The notes: generated from the letters alone by a model not told the origin. 64,000 nucleotides of DNA from Melampsora larici-populina 98AG31 (GCF_000204055.1 NW_006768786.1:50573-114572); one strand, 5' to 3'; shown: positions 12,892-24,706, numbered from the stretch's first letter. Made by a program: numbers and translations.

Positions 12892-12919
12892 CTGGACTTC
12901 CAGGCACATGCCCGGGCAG
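12892..12919 (-). repeat. Subterminal inverted copy of the inner TIR
   Basis: CTGGACTTCC followed by GGCACATGCCCGGGCA repeats, in inverted orientation and with small changes, the inner part of the left TIR about 30 bp away. The left end can therefore fold into a stem-loop. Subterminal repeats of this kind often serve as extra transposase or Myb-protein binding sites. Confidence 0.7.
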
Positions 12920-13043
12920 CCCTCCAACTTTGAACCCTTTGTAAGCCAGATATCCAGGCTCCTCAAGCAAGTTAGCCAGACGTCGAACGTTCAGCAGCTC
13001 CCCCATTTCATCATCCAAACTCGCAAGGCTACATTTCAATCTG

Positions 13044-14698
13044 ATGCCTCGTTTTACTCGAAAACATGACCTCAGAAGATCCATTCAAGTAGCCCGACAC
13101 TCAAGAAAACCGCTTGCTCACAACAAAGTACCCTTCTTCGCAACCTTAGACCTCGATATTGCTGGGTTCCAGTTTCTTTTCCGAATGATTCACACTTTGA
13201 AAACCTTTCGCGAAGCTATCACCGAGGATGATCGAAGGAAGGCGGCTCTCACGCATCTTGTAGCTCTTATTGAGTTACTACCAGCCTTGGATCACAGCTA
13301 CAACCTCCTTCGCTTGGGATATCAACTTCGCAGAAAGGCCACTTCAGAGCTTGCAATTCTGGACGAAGCCCTCACAATCTTAAATCATAAACGGTTCTTT
13401 TTAAACAGGATCTCTCGTGGACGCAAGGAATTGCAAAACGCTTGGTTTTCCCAAGTGCTAATAGAAGGAGGTGATGGATTCATCAAGCTAGTGAGTCAGT
13501 TTTAAAGAATTGCCTTTTAATTGCTGTCATACTTAGTCAGGATGCTTTTTAGGCACGAATGTCGAAGAGAGCTTTCAACATTCTGATTGATTTGATCGAG
13601 GACCATCCGATCTTCCATAACAACTCCCACATGAAGCAAGCACCCGTTTGGTGGCAGGCGTTGGTTGCCCTGGCGAACTTAGGAACCGGTGGTAATGGTG
13701 GTGACCATTTCCACCTGGCGAGGATGTTCAATTGCTCAGGTATTTTTCTCTTTCAGACATCGTTTTCAAGAGTATGAATTTGATTCAACCTGTGTTCACA
13801 GAAGGGAGTGTCCAAAATTGGACCACTCGATTCATCTTAGCTGTACTCGATTTGAAATCAAAATACATGCGCTGGCCTTCGCCTCAAGAACGTTCGGCTT
13901 TGAAAGAAGAAATTAGCTCAATTTCATTCTTCAAAGGTTGTGTAGGATTCGTAGATGGCACTCTAATTCCGCTGGCTGCTGCACCTCGTGAAAATCCCGA
14001 AGACTATTGGACCCGGAAGAATTTTTATGCTTACAACATCATGCTTGTATGCGACATTCATCGTCGGGTGATTTATTATGAGTTGGGCTGGTGTGGTAGT
14101 GTACATGACCAACGGGTCTTCAGGTCTTCACAGGTGAGTAATGTCTGTGATATATCTATCGTATACATACTGATGTATCAATGATCTTTGATAAATATAG
14201 CTCTTTGAAGAACCCGATGACTTTTTCGATGATGGAGAATATCTTTTGGCAGACTCTGGTTACACGGTCTCTGATGTTGTGATACCTTGTCTCAGGCGGT
14301 GTCGAGGTCACAGCTTGCGGTCAGACGAAGACGCTTTCAATAAGGCAATCAGTGCAATACGAGTTATAATCGAGCATTGTAATGGAATGGTCAAAGGACG
14401 TTTCCAATCATTGAAAGAACTTCGATTGGTTATCAGCAATGCTCTATCGGCCTTACGCGCTAATCAGTGGATTGAAGCATGTTTGATATTACATAACTTT
14501 CTCCTTTCAATCAAAGATTCGTGGTCTGGAGTTTTGGGAAACATAAGTGCTGGTCTTTCACCAGAAACAAGACCACGACAAGCCCCTCGCAATGCTCCTG
14601 CGTTTGAAGATGAAGAAGCTATTTTGAGGACTGGTCGCAACACGAGTAGAAGGGATCAATTGTTTGCGGAATTTTTGGAAACAAGGAATAATGATTAA
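13044..14698 (+). CDS. Harbinger transposase (DDE_Tnp_4 type)
   Basis: RNase H-fold transposase that cuts and joins the element's ends in the nucleus. Exons 13044-13490, 13553-13739, 13757-14133 and 14201-14698 give exactly 502 codons plus stop. Landmarks in order: helix-turn-helix-like region with ARMSKRAFNILIDLI; RMFNCSDIVFKSM; first catalytic Asp in GCVGFVDGTLIPL; YNIMLVCDIHRRV; second Asp in EYLLADSGYTV; catalytic Glu in VIIEHCNGMVKGRF; ACLILHNFLL. The full DDE triad is present. Exons 2 and 3 are joined in frame only if the 17 bases 13740-13756 (GTATTTTTCTCTTTCAG) are removed, an unusually short apparent intron. The start could be a downstream Met, but 13044 keeps the basic N-terminus. 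Confidence 0.92.
13740..13756 (+). other. Apparent 17-nt intron in the transposase gene
   Basis: The sequence GTATTTTTCTCTTTCAG has a GT start, a pyrimidine-rich body and a CAG end. Removing it shifts frame 2 into frame 1 and yields RMFNCS joined to DIVFKSMN, which fits the conserved transposase region, and makes the total CDS a multiple of three. There is no room for a branch point separate from the splice sites. It may be an extreme mini-intron, an intron eroded by deletion, or a frame disruption that happens to look like one. Confidence 0.55.
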
Positions 14699-15201
14699 AT
14701 TGAATTTCTTTTGATGTTAACCATTTATGTAAATATGATAGTTTCAGAAATTGCAATTAAAACCTTTTTGTCTTGAAAAATTTTGACTTTGACAAAAATT
14801 TTCGAGATGAAATCATCATGTGATATGATGACTGGATACAAGTGAACTCGATCTTTGGTAATACTTCGAGTGGGTGAATCAAATAGTAACAAATTCATTT
14901 AAATATAAATTTCAAGGTCAACGTGTATTTGAAAAGCAACTTGTTGGTAAATTGTAAATACAATTTCATTTAGAGTACCAATTTCATTTAAATATAAATT
15001 TGAACTACAAGTGATTTTATACGTATTTTATGACTATTTCACTAATCAGATAGACTTTCTTTAAATTTAATATACCCTTGTTAAATCTTTGGGGACCTGA
15101 TGGATTTATCAACATCATATAGTATGTCAGAAGTTGAACGATATATCAATACATATTATAATTCAAGTATATAGAAAATTCACACTAACCTGGAGCCTCC
15201 A
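14699..15201. other. AT-rich centre of the Harbinger element between the convergent genes
   Basis: About 500 bp of very AT-rich DNA between the two convergent stop codons. It presumably provides both 3' UTRs. A motif close to CATTTAAATATAAATTT occurs twice (about 14897 and 14987). No ORF. Confidence 0.6.
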
Positions 15202-17002
15202 TTAAGTCGCACTTGAACTTGATTGGACCATTGCTTGCGCTTGCTGAGCTGCAAGCATAGCATCATGTATATTCATATTATGGTCTCGCATTAATGTACT
15301 GATGAGTTGAGCATTTCTCGATACTTGTTGATGTTCCATCTCAGCCTTCATTTGCTGGATTTCAAGTAAGTGCTTCTCCTTTCGAGAATCTAAGTCGAAT
15401 CGTTCACTACTCAATTTGACATCAGCCAATTCAATTTCAATTGAGGATTTCTTTTGGATTTGTTCTTCACTTAAGACCGGTTGTGATGTAGGTTGTCCAA
15501 ACATAGCAGTATTCATATTGACAGCGAGTTGAGTCAAACGATCCATATTTTTTCCATGGTTGATAACCGCCTCACGCTCAATTGTGGAGGTGAAAGTATC
15601 TGCACCGGCGGAGGATGATCCATAATTTCGTCCTTCGAAAAGGCCTTGAATTGAAGAGGCTGAACCAGATTGGCGTGCTCGTTTGCTCATGGTCGATTGG
15701 CTTGCTGATTCCAAAGAATGTTTTGAAGAAGTGCGTTTGAGGGAACTGGAAGATAGTTGAGGTTGAGACCGAGTTTGAGAAGATTGAAAAGCTCGAATTG
15801 GTGTGTAAGTATCACTAATTCCAGGAGTTTCATCAAAGTTGTCGTTCATAACTCTCCTCATCTCCTCCATAGTAATGTCATCGGATTGAGCGTCTGAATC
15901 CTCATTAGGTAAGTGTGAATCATTAACTAAGGATCCGTTCATCCCTTCCTCCAATTGAGTGCGTTTCGAGCCGTTTTGGTCCATCTCATAAGCTAAATTA
16001 GAATTGATAGAGTGTTCCCTCGCATCACGTTGGATTTGACCGTCATCCTTGCTTTCAACATTTCGAGAAGTAGCTGGTAAACTGCGGGTAGCAGCCAGTC
16101 TAACATTAGCATGCCGAGTTCCAAATACCGGCTCAAGTTCAAAGTAATATTTGCACAACTTCAAGATAGGCGCTGAAAGAATTGGAGAAGACAAATCAGA
16201 AATCGAACCAAAGGAACTGTGATCAACTGCGAATGCTTACCCATGGCTACCTTCTCTAACTTCAGCCATTCATCGTCTTCATCACCCCATCCCTTAGCAG
16301 CCTTAACTTCCTGCGCTGTCTTCCAACTACCCGCACCAGTCCGGTTACACTCTCCGTCAGCCTTCCGCCAAGCTTCCTCCAATCGGCCAATCTGTCAACC
16401 AAAGCCAAGTTTTATATTGAGAAACAGAATCAATGAACGCTATGATCAATCAACATCACATAAGAACTTACCTTTTTTCGGATAGAGTTTGCATCTCGCC
16501 ATGTAATTCCATTCTCAATCAAGTAACGTTCAATCTCCTCAGCCACAGCTCTCTTTTCCGATTTGTTATCTTTGAATCTACTGAAATTGTCTTCATCCGT
16601 AAGCCAATTGAGCAATAAGTACATTGAAGTTTTCCCATCCGCATTGTGATCGTGTTCCCATTGAACAGTAGTCTTGTTCCCTTTCTCATCGTCTTCTTGA
16701 GAGCTTTCATTGATGGTCTTTGAGTTTTTGGACTTCTTAGATTTTTGTTGACGAGGTTTTGATTTACGAGGCGAGGAAGGTTTTGCTTGAGATGCCTTTG
16801 ACTCACGAGGCATCTTTGCCTTTGTCGATTTATTTCTATTGGAAACACTTGAACCAGCTGATTGTGCCAGTTGAATCGCTCCAGTGAGCACTTGACTGAG
16901 AGTTGAAGGGTCTAGTTGTAGTTGGGTAGGATTTGGATCAGGTTCGGAAGATGGATCAGGTGAAATGATGTGATCCGAATGTAAATCTTGGGAAGAAGAC
17001 AT
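15202..17002 (-). CDS. Harbinger-associated Myb/trihelix-like DNA-binding protein
   Basis: Second gene of the transposon. In this superfamily the Myb-like partner binds subterminal DNA and helps nuclear import and targeting of the transposase. Three exons (17002-16472, 16391-16241, 16172-15202) give 550 codons. The N-terminus is Ser/Pro-rich then basic (KSKPRQQKSKKSKNSK). A tryptophan-containing trihelix-like domain follows at about residues 120-270: LLNWLTDEDNFSRFKDN, ITWRDANSIRKKIGRLEEAW, KLCKYYFELEPVFGTR. The C-terminal third is Ser/Gln-rich with a predicted helical EIQQMKAEMEHQQ segment. The frame is intact. It starts just inside the right TIR, so its promoter must lie within about 200 bp of the element end. 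Confidence 0.85.
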
Positions 17003-17150
17003 GGATGAAAATGAAATGAAACCTTATGTTTATTTGCGGAGCTTGATGGGATGGGAAAAGGGTGATCAGTTTCTGGGTGGAAAACTGGGTGGGGAACTGG
17101 GCGTCAAGCTGGGAAAAAAAATTTGCCCAGATTTCAGCTGGTCTCCGGGA

Positions 17151-17208
17151 ATCTGGACTTCCGGGCACATGCCCGGGCACGTGCCCGGATTCAACTTTGT
17201 ATCCCCTA
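17151..17208 (-). repeat. Right terminal inverted repeat of the Harbinger element
   Basis: Exact reverse complement of 12808-12865 over 58 bp. Divergence begins immediately inside (left CCCAT, right TCCCG), which fixes the TIR length. It is followed by AAT (17209-17211), the right copy of the target duplication. Confidence 0.93.
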
Positions 17209-17211
17209 AAT

Positions 17212-17900
17212 GATTCCATTCTCTACATCAATCAAAGCTAATGATTTGGAAAACAAAAAGGTATAGATTAGTTTAAGTTGGATGGGGAATTTGATTCTGA
17301 TGATTTGATTGGTCACATACGATTATCTGTAGTCGAGTTTAATTCACGACTGATAGTAGCAGGAGCAACTATCAAATCTTCTAATCAAGGACCGATCCAC
17401 TAAAAAAACCCAAAGACAATTAATTCCAAGAGATCGAAAAGGCTTCATTGAAAGTTGTAATAATAGATTCACTTACTTGAGGTGCGGTTCTCAAAGGATA
17501 ACAATATTGTCTTAAAGTTTGTTTAGAGATCTCAGCACTAACATCTTTTTCTTCATGATCAGTATGATCGCTAATTGACTAGATTTCAATAATCTATCAA
17601 TTGTTTCTGCTACTTGGATTTGACCAGGATGAGGTCTAGCAGTCACATGAATAAATCTAAAAAATTCTCAAATCAGAATTGAATCAGAGTGAATCTTTGG
17701 ATTGAAATGAATCCAAAGGGATAAAACTCAACGAATGAAATGAACCGATTTGACCCAACAATCCTCTCCATCTCGATTCTTGATCTTTATATCTCTTCGG
17801 GTGGCAAATCAAACGTCAATCATGGATCGAGCTTGGTAATGTGGCCTTTGCCATTAAAGTTCCCACAATCCTCATTGTATACGAGCCTATAAAAGCTGTC
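17212..17900 (-). pseudogene. Phenylalanine ammonia-lyase (PAL) pseudogene fragment
   Basis: The minus strand carries recognisable pieces of the C-terminal half of PAL in the right order. They are GLLGQIGSFHS, an intron-like gap, FIHVTARPHPGQIQVAETI (17588-17656), DHTDHEEKDVSAEISKQ, LRQYCYPLRTAPQ (17476-17520), an intron-like gap, WIGP-stop-LEDLI and LNSTTDN (17326-17400), and NPLIDVENG (17218-17245). PAL enzymes have the matching RPHPGQ, YPLRTxPQWLGP and STTDNPLIDVEN blocks. There is an in-frame stop at 17387-17385 and a frameshift after ETIDRLLKSS. The N-terminal half with the catalytic MIO loop is absent. The Harbinger element interrupts what remains. Confidence 0.82.
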
Positions 17901-19224
17901 AGTTCAACTTCCAAGACTGATTAGCTGGTTGAAGGACAAAATTGAAGCAGGTAAGGAGAGTTCAGACTTACGCAGTGAAACGACGTCGCAAGTGGTCACA
18001 CTTGCGTTGTCAAGCTAAATACACAAAACTGAGAGTTGTAAGTCACGATGATTCCACAAGAAACCAAAGGACCAGGATTTTAACTGAAGAGCTCACGCGA
18101 GAGACAAAAAAGACGCAGGGGTGAGGACGCAACACAAGAAAAGTTCGTACGCAGGGGTTGAGGCCACCATGCAGCCTCTGATTGGACGTTGTGTGCCCTC
18201 CAACCTTTGGCACGCGACATCCAATCAGAGGCTGCATGGTATTTCACCTTTTGGCAATCAGTGAAATTGCACAGGCCGATGAGTGTTCCCTCCAGAATTT
18301 TTGGAAACCAGACAGTGACTCGTGAGTGAGCCACTGTCAACACGCCAAGGCCACGAGTTGTTGCCCTTTCAGGATCCGTATGTAACGTGGTGGTGTTTGG
18401 TTGCATCTGTCCCGTCATCCACACAGACTGATTCAGAGGATGAGCTCAGCAAGCAAAGTAAGTCTCTGCTCACGCTTACTTGGCTCAGCAATCAGTTTTG
18501 GAAAGATGCCACGCGATTTCGCGCTGACCATGCGAGGACCAAGCAGGCGGTCTATAGGCCCGCAGGACGCGCCTACAAGTCCCGCTGCTGGCTGCTCTGG
18601 GATTAAACAGGGGCGGCCCGTGAAGGCCAGCCCAGGGTGGCCTGCAGTCTGGCCAGGGGCGAGTCTTGGGTCGGAAACCGACCTGACGGATTTCAGACTG
18701 GTTGGGACCAACTTCTGACCCAGGATCCCCCCGTGGTGTACCTTGATTACTCCTTACAAACAAGCCCGTTTCCCTTTCACCGTTACTCTTAAACAATTAC
18801 CCGTGAAACACCTAAACGCATACTTCCAGGAGAAGTCAGCTCTTATCTTCGTATTTTATATCTTACATCCCAACCCTAGATTTAAGGGTTAGAATACATA
18901 ACGTGGGTTAAAGTTATACCCCGTTACAAGTTCGAATGCCATTGCCAGATGTATCATGTTTTGCGAGGGTGTCACAGTCAGTGACTCAATCATCGCTGAC
19001 ACTCGACTGACACTCAGCACGATCCCAGAGATTCACAGATAATTTCCATGTAACAGTCGAGATGCTGTCATTGGTTCGTGAAGCAAGGTTCTCGCACACT
19101 GCAAGCAAGAGGACCATCGACCGTTTCTATTTTTCAAAGAGATGCTGGAGCTGAACGTATATTGAGAAATCTTCAATACCCTTCAAACCTTTTCTGTTTT
19201 GAATCAAGACGCTAAATCATATCA
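17901..19224. other. Intergenic with an inverted repeat, upstream of SKI2
   Basis: No supported gene. It includes a perfect 21-bp inverted repeat (18166-18186 / 18220-18240) and a GC-richer patch (about 18480-18740), whose right edge shares TACACCACGGGG with the patch at 12239. The last ~150 bases should hold the promoter and leader of the helicase gene. Confidence 0.45.
18166..18240. repeat. Perfect 21-bp inverted repeat with 33-bp spacer
   Basis: The arm beginning ACCATGCAGCCTCTGATT (18166-18186) is repeated in inverse at 18220-18240. The whole 75-bp unit could extrude as a cruciform or form an RNA hairpin. No element ends are recognisable; it may be a tiny foldback element. Confidence 0.75.
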
Positions 19225-22200
19225 ATGGTCCCATTAGCCACCGAAGACGAGCTGTGGGCGACCGAAGGCCTTGCCGATGCGCCAGAATCAGATCCGACTC
19301 TCGAAGCCCAACCACCACGACGGCCGATCAATGCCACTGAATTCAAGGATTTCCTCAACTCCAAACTCCTCAAACCTGGTCCGGCGGTACCCAAACTATG
19401 GACCTCGAGTCGCGTTACTCATTGGGAAGGGGACCCGATTTTAGGCTTACTACAACACCAATCCATCGGCGAGCTACTGCGTAGTCAGCCAGGTCAAATG
19501 TCTACCAGTCTTGAATTCGTCACTGCTGGACTTGAGGGAAAAGTGGTTGGCTATCGTGAGGTTAGTGGCTAGATTCAAAACACCTGTATGTGTGGATCTA
19601 TTTGATCATAAGAGATGAAGACGCCGTATGTGGATGAACTATGTGCTCTTTGTATTTATCTTGAAATTGATAAGAGATGTTTCCTCATTGTACAATATAT
19701 TCAACACACACCGGATGGTCCTTTTGAAAGCTGTCCAAGCCCTCCGGACCTTCCATGACCGCCAAGACATCTTCCTCATTAAGTCGAGAGCCTGCTAGCT
19801 ACACCGAGGACTTTGTTAGGGGCAAGTCGGGGTAAGTGAATGTGAAATCACATCGCGCACGCGACATTATCGTCAACCTGAGAAAATTCACGATGTGACT
19901 TTAAACCTTGCGAACAGATATTTTCCTTTTACACCGGGTGGTTTGGAAGTGGGAGTTGAGCTGCAGCCAATGAGCAACCAAGTCGAACCCGACGAATTGG
20001 TGGAGAGTATTGAGAAAGGCTTCGAGTCCAACCGCGGTAAGCTTTTTGATCTCATATCTCCTTGAGCTGGACGTTCAATTGCTATCTCCTACAGGTGGCA
20101 TACGTACTATCCCCCCTGGATTTACTAGAGGACTTGACTTTAGCGATACGGCAATGGATGCTGAAACGGAAGCAGAAGATTCGGCTGATGTGGCACCCAG
20201 TCAAGTGGAGCCTATCTATGTGCCCACTGAAAAATTCAAGCGTACCGTGCGGCAAGAAGACCGAGATAATGCTGAGACAAAATCGTTTTCAGCGCAGATA
20301 GATGAAGAAGTAGAAGCTCTACTCCCCAATAGTGTCAGTCGATCATGAGTCATTGTGTTCCGGTATCTTATTGACGTGTGACTCTCCGTTCGATGACCTC
20401 AGCGGGTGGACCTAGCTTCGAATGTGAAGGTCTCGGCTGAACGCAAACGTCCCGTCATCTCTAAGCGAGATTGGGCTCATGTGGTGGATGTCAATCAAGA
20501 ATTGGTAAACTTCAGGGACCTGGTACCCGATATGGCGAAAGAGGCAAGTCTTGCGAGTTTGATGAACGTGTGCTTTTGACAATCTGGCTCATCGGGTTCT
20601 TTCATGTATAGTATCCCTTTGAGCTCGACACTTTCCAAAAAGAAGCCGTTTATCACCTGGAGATGGGGGATTCAGTCTTTATCGCTGCTCACACTTCAGC
20701 TGGAAAAACTGTGGTGGCAGAGTACGCCATTGCGCTTGCAGCTCGACACATGACTAGGTGAGATAAGCGCGGGCCTACATATAACTAGTATCCTTGGGAA
20801 AGATGGCTTACCAGGACATACTTGCATCCGATTCTGATCAATCAGATGCATATACACGTCACCCATCAAAGCTTTGTCTAATCAAAAATTTCGCGACTTC
20901 AAGCAGACGTTTGATCCGGACACCGTTGGTATCTTAACTGGTGATGTGCAGGTCAACCCAGACGGTAGCTGTCTAATTATGACCACTGAAATTTTGAGAA
21001 GTATGCTCTACAAAGGAGCTGATCTGATACGGGATGTGGAGTTTGTTGTCTTCGATGAAGTACATTATATCAATGACTCGGAGGTACGTGCTCAACACAT
21101 CGTAGGCTGATTGTACTGGCATCTGAACAATCTTATTTTTATCAGCGGGGTGTGGTTTGGGAGGAAGTCATTATCATGCTCCCTGATCATGTTACCATCA
21201 TTTTGCTGTCAGCCACTGTACCAAACACCAAAGAGTTTGCAGATTGGGTAGGGTAAGAATAGTCTAGTCTTTGTGATATTTTGGGTTCTCGATGTCAATC
21301 CATTTTTCCCCAACTCGAAACATCACACAGACGAACCAAGAAGAAAGATATCTACGTCATCAGTACTCCGAAAAGGCCTGTTCCTCTGGAACACTTTTTG
21401 TACGCAAATAAAGACTTGTACAAGATTTTGAACGCTAAAGGGGAGTTCTTGGGACAAGGGTTCGTAGGTTTCTTTTTACCCATTCCACCTTGATATCAAC
21501 TCGAAGGAAAGCGTGCGCAATAATGAGCCACCAATGTTGACCCAATCTTCATGTAGACACAAGGATGCCGGAGATGCATTGAAACGCGCTCAAGTAAAAG
21601 AACGAGAGGCTGCAGGTATGTTACCTTTGACCCGGATGGGCGCTGCGGCATCTAACCGTGGTCAACGTGGTGGCGCGCAGTCTCGCGGGAGTCGCTCAAA
21701 TACCTCAGCGCGTGGAAATACTAACTTGATGGCTAGAGGAGGTGGGCGTGGAGGAGGCGGCCATAATAGTGGACGAGGTAATCAAGAAGATAGAAATCTA
21801 TGGGTACATCTGGTAGGATTGTTGAAGAAACAGAACCTGCTACCAGTTGTGGCATTTACATTTTCTAAGCGAAGATGTGAAGATAATGCATCGAGTATGC
21901 CCAATACAGACCTATGCAGTGCAAAGGAAAAGAGCGAGATTCATGTGATCATCGAAAGAAGTTTGAAAAGGCTCAATGGTATGTACATGGGTCAAGATTC
22001 GCCTTGGTCGACGTGAAGTTGATGGTTACTTTTTCCATCTTCAACAGATTCTGATAAAAAACTGCCTCAAATATTGAGGATGCGTGATATGTTGAGCCGC
22101 GGGGTTGGTGTACATCATGGCGGGCTACTCCCGATAGTCAAAGAGGTCTGGTTTATGAAAGGCTCTTATGTTTTGTTATGCGCAAAACTGATTGAACTTT

Positions 22201-24706
22201 TTATTGCAGTTGGTCGAGATCTTGTTCACGCGTGGATTGGTCAAAGTGCTATTCGCAACTGAGACTTTCGCAATGGTAAGGTTTCCCCGAAACAAAACGG
22301 ATCATTGATGACACCAGTTAAATGTTTTGGTGTCGAATTTAGGGTGTGAATATGCCGGCACGCAGTGTTGTTTTCTCGGGTATAAAGAAACATGATGGTC
22401 ACTCCTTTCGGGAATTGCTACCTGGTGAATACACCCAAATGTCGGGAAGAGCCGGTCGTAGAGGATTGGATAGCACTGGAGTCGTTATCATCGTATGCAC
22501 AGACCAGCCTCCGGATGTGCGTTTATTTCTATTTCTGATATGGCACTAGGTAAGGCAATGCCTAAAATTATTGAAATCGTCGATTTTTGGCCTTAGACCT
22601 CGACATTGCACAAAATGCTCCTGGGTCAACCTACCAAGCTACAGTCTCAATTTCGACTGACATATAAGTTAGTCGATCCGTACGATGCTTTTGACCATGC
22701 TCGAGGCTGAAATGATGCTTCACACATCAGCATGATTCTGAACCTCTTGAGGGTTGAAGCTCTTCGGGTCGAAGAGATGATTAAACGGAGTTTCTCGGAA
22801 AACGCTCAGCAGAGATTGTTACCTGATCAGCAGAAGAAGATTGTAGAGTGTGAACGAGAGCTGCGAGCACTGGGCATATCGGACGATCCAGAGAGGAATG
22901 AAAACATCAAAGAATATCTTGGATTGATGACACGATTGGAAGCACTGAACGCAAGCATGATTGAAAGCATTTTGAGTCATCCCTCCGGCTCTCGTGCCTT
23001 CCAATCAGGCCGCCTTGTGATACTGCGGGATGGGGTATGTCGATTTCCCTTGATATCCCTATTGACTAACCCATCCGGTGAAGCTTTCTGATCTACGACC
23101 TCTAGCATTTCCGAGATAATCCAGCGGTGATCCTAAAGCTTGCTCCAGGATTCCACAAATCTGCCGATGGCCGTATCGATCGATCACGAACTTATCTTGT
23201 TCTTGCCTTTGTACCCACTGAAATCCGCGCAGGCACAAAAGGTAAGGCTTATACCTAGCAAAACTCATGGCTGAACATTTCCTGAGGTTATTTTGCCTTC
23301 TCCAGATTTACCTTCTGAGTCGGTTCCACCTCGCTGGCCACCGCGAATTCATGCTCAGACCGAAGACCTTACCTATGAGCTTGCCGTGATACCCACGTCG
23401 TCCGTCTCCCTGATCACCAAACACTTGATAAAACTAGACGCAGAGTCTATCGCGAATCATCATAGAAAGTCAGAGATGGAGAATACACTGAAGAACTTTA
23501 AGGAAAGTCAACTTCTGAATCAACTGGCTGATACAAATATCATTCAAGATATCCAGGAAATCGAATGGGAATCTACAAAGTTACGTTCCGTAGATTTTAG
23601 AGATTTGTTGCACGAACGGGATACCCTTTTGGCTAGTCTCATAGCTTTCGGTGATATAGAACAGACGGAAGGGTTCATAGATTCGGTGAGTTTCTTGGAG
23701 ACAAATAGACCCCACAGCCTATGAAGTGTGTAAGTTGGTGATTGACGTGATCTATGTGGAACTCCAGTACGAAGCTTTGTACAATGAACAGGTGCTGAAT
23801 ACCCGATTAGCCGCGTGAGTATGATCGCCAAACATGACTCCATGCAACATAAATAGAGTTTGAGCTCTGTGCTGTCTCAATGCAGATTACGCATGGCTTC
23901 GAGCGATCAGAATCTAGAACTTTTACCCGACTATGAAGCACGCATTGCTGTTCTGAAGGAACTGAAGTTTATCGATGAGCGTTCGACCGTGCTCCTCAAG
24001 GGTCGAGTGGCTTGTGAAGTGAGTCTAGTCTGTTGACAAGCCCTTGAGCATCTTGTTTTCTATGGCTCAATGTTGGGACGGCTTTGTATCTTAGATTAAC
24101 TCTTCCTCCGAGTTGATTTTGACTGAGCTCATCTTGGACAACGTGTTCATGGACTATGATCCATCAGAGACAGTCGCACTTCTCAGCGCCCTGGTGTTCC
24201 AAGACAAAACTGATAATAAACCGATGCTCACACCCGCCCTTGAACAAGGATGTCAACAGCTCACCAAGATCTCTGAGAGAGTGGAGGAAGTTTGTTTAAG
24301 ACATAGAGTTGAGGTTGACGATGTTGAAGGGCCTCGTTCCAGTCATTCTGGGTTAAATTTCGGTATGGTAGAGCTGGTGTGGCACTGGGCGCAAGGAATG
24401 GTCAGCATCTATCTCATTTTGAAGATCAAGATGAGGAGGATGTGTCTACAGACATCAATGCACTATACTGGACGCTATACTGACATACTTTGCTGGTTGC
24501 CTAAATAGCCATTCGCGGAACTGGTGGGCTTGAGTGACATCCAGGAAGGCACGATTGTGCGAACAATGACAAGATTGGATGAAAGTTGTCGGGAGGTTAA
24601 GGATGCAGCACGTATTATCGGAGACGCTACATTGGGTAAGAAAATGGAGGCATGTCAGGCACTTATCCGGCGCGATGTTATCTTTGTCAGTAGCTTGTAC
24701 ATTTGA
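19225..24706 (+). CDS. SKI2: SKI2-type DExH RNA helicase of the Ski complex
   Basis: Cytosolic 3'-5' RNA helicase that feeds mRNA into the exosome as part of the Ski complex. Motifs in order along a multi-exon gene: [16 protein letters not shown]; motif [15 protein letters not shown] (near 20690); [15 protein letters not shown]; motif [12 protein letters not shown] (near 21055); motif [39 protein letters not shown]; motif [17 protein letters not shown] (near 22440). The C-terminal DSHCT domain ends [17 protein letters not shown]...[23 protein letters not shown], the canonical Ski2 terminus, so the gene is complete (about 1,250 residues; exon borders not all fixed). The insertion between the RecA domains contains an RG-rich stretch ([15 protein letters not shown]). 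Mtr4 is excluded by the Ski2-like N-terminus and the RG-rich insertion. Confidence 0.92.

Larger units (their letters stand above)
12808..17208. mobile_element. Complete PIF/Harbinger DNA transposon, 4.4 kb
   Basis: A 4401-bp element bounded by 58-bp terminal inverted repeats (12808-12865 and 17151-17208) that appear identical, starting TAGGGGATACAAAGTT, with AAT duplications outside. It carries two inward-facing, convergent genes: a DDE transposase (plus, 13044-14698) and a Myb/trihelix-like protein (minus, 17002-15202), the two-gene layout standard for Harbinger elements. Both genes read through without stops and all three catalytic acidic residues are present, so the element may be recent and possibly active. 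It lies inside a phenylalanine ammonia-lyase pseudogene. Confidence 0.93.

Noticed and set aside
18900..18950. GTTCGAAT near 18931, reminiscent of a tRNA T-loop
   Set aside because: No matching acceptor, D or anticodon stems around it. No tRNA gene could be supported anywhere in the window.
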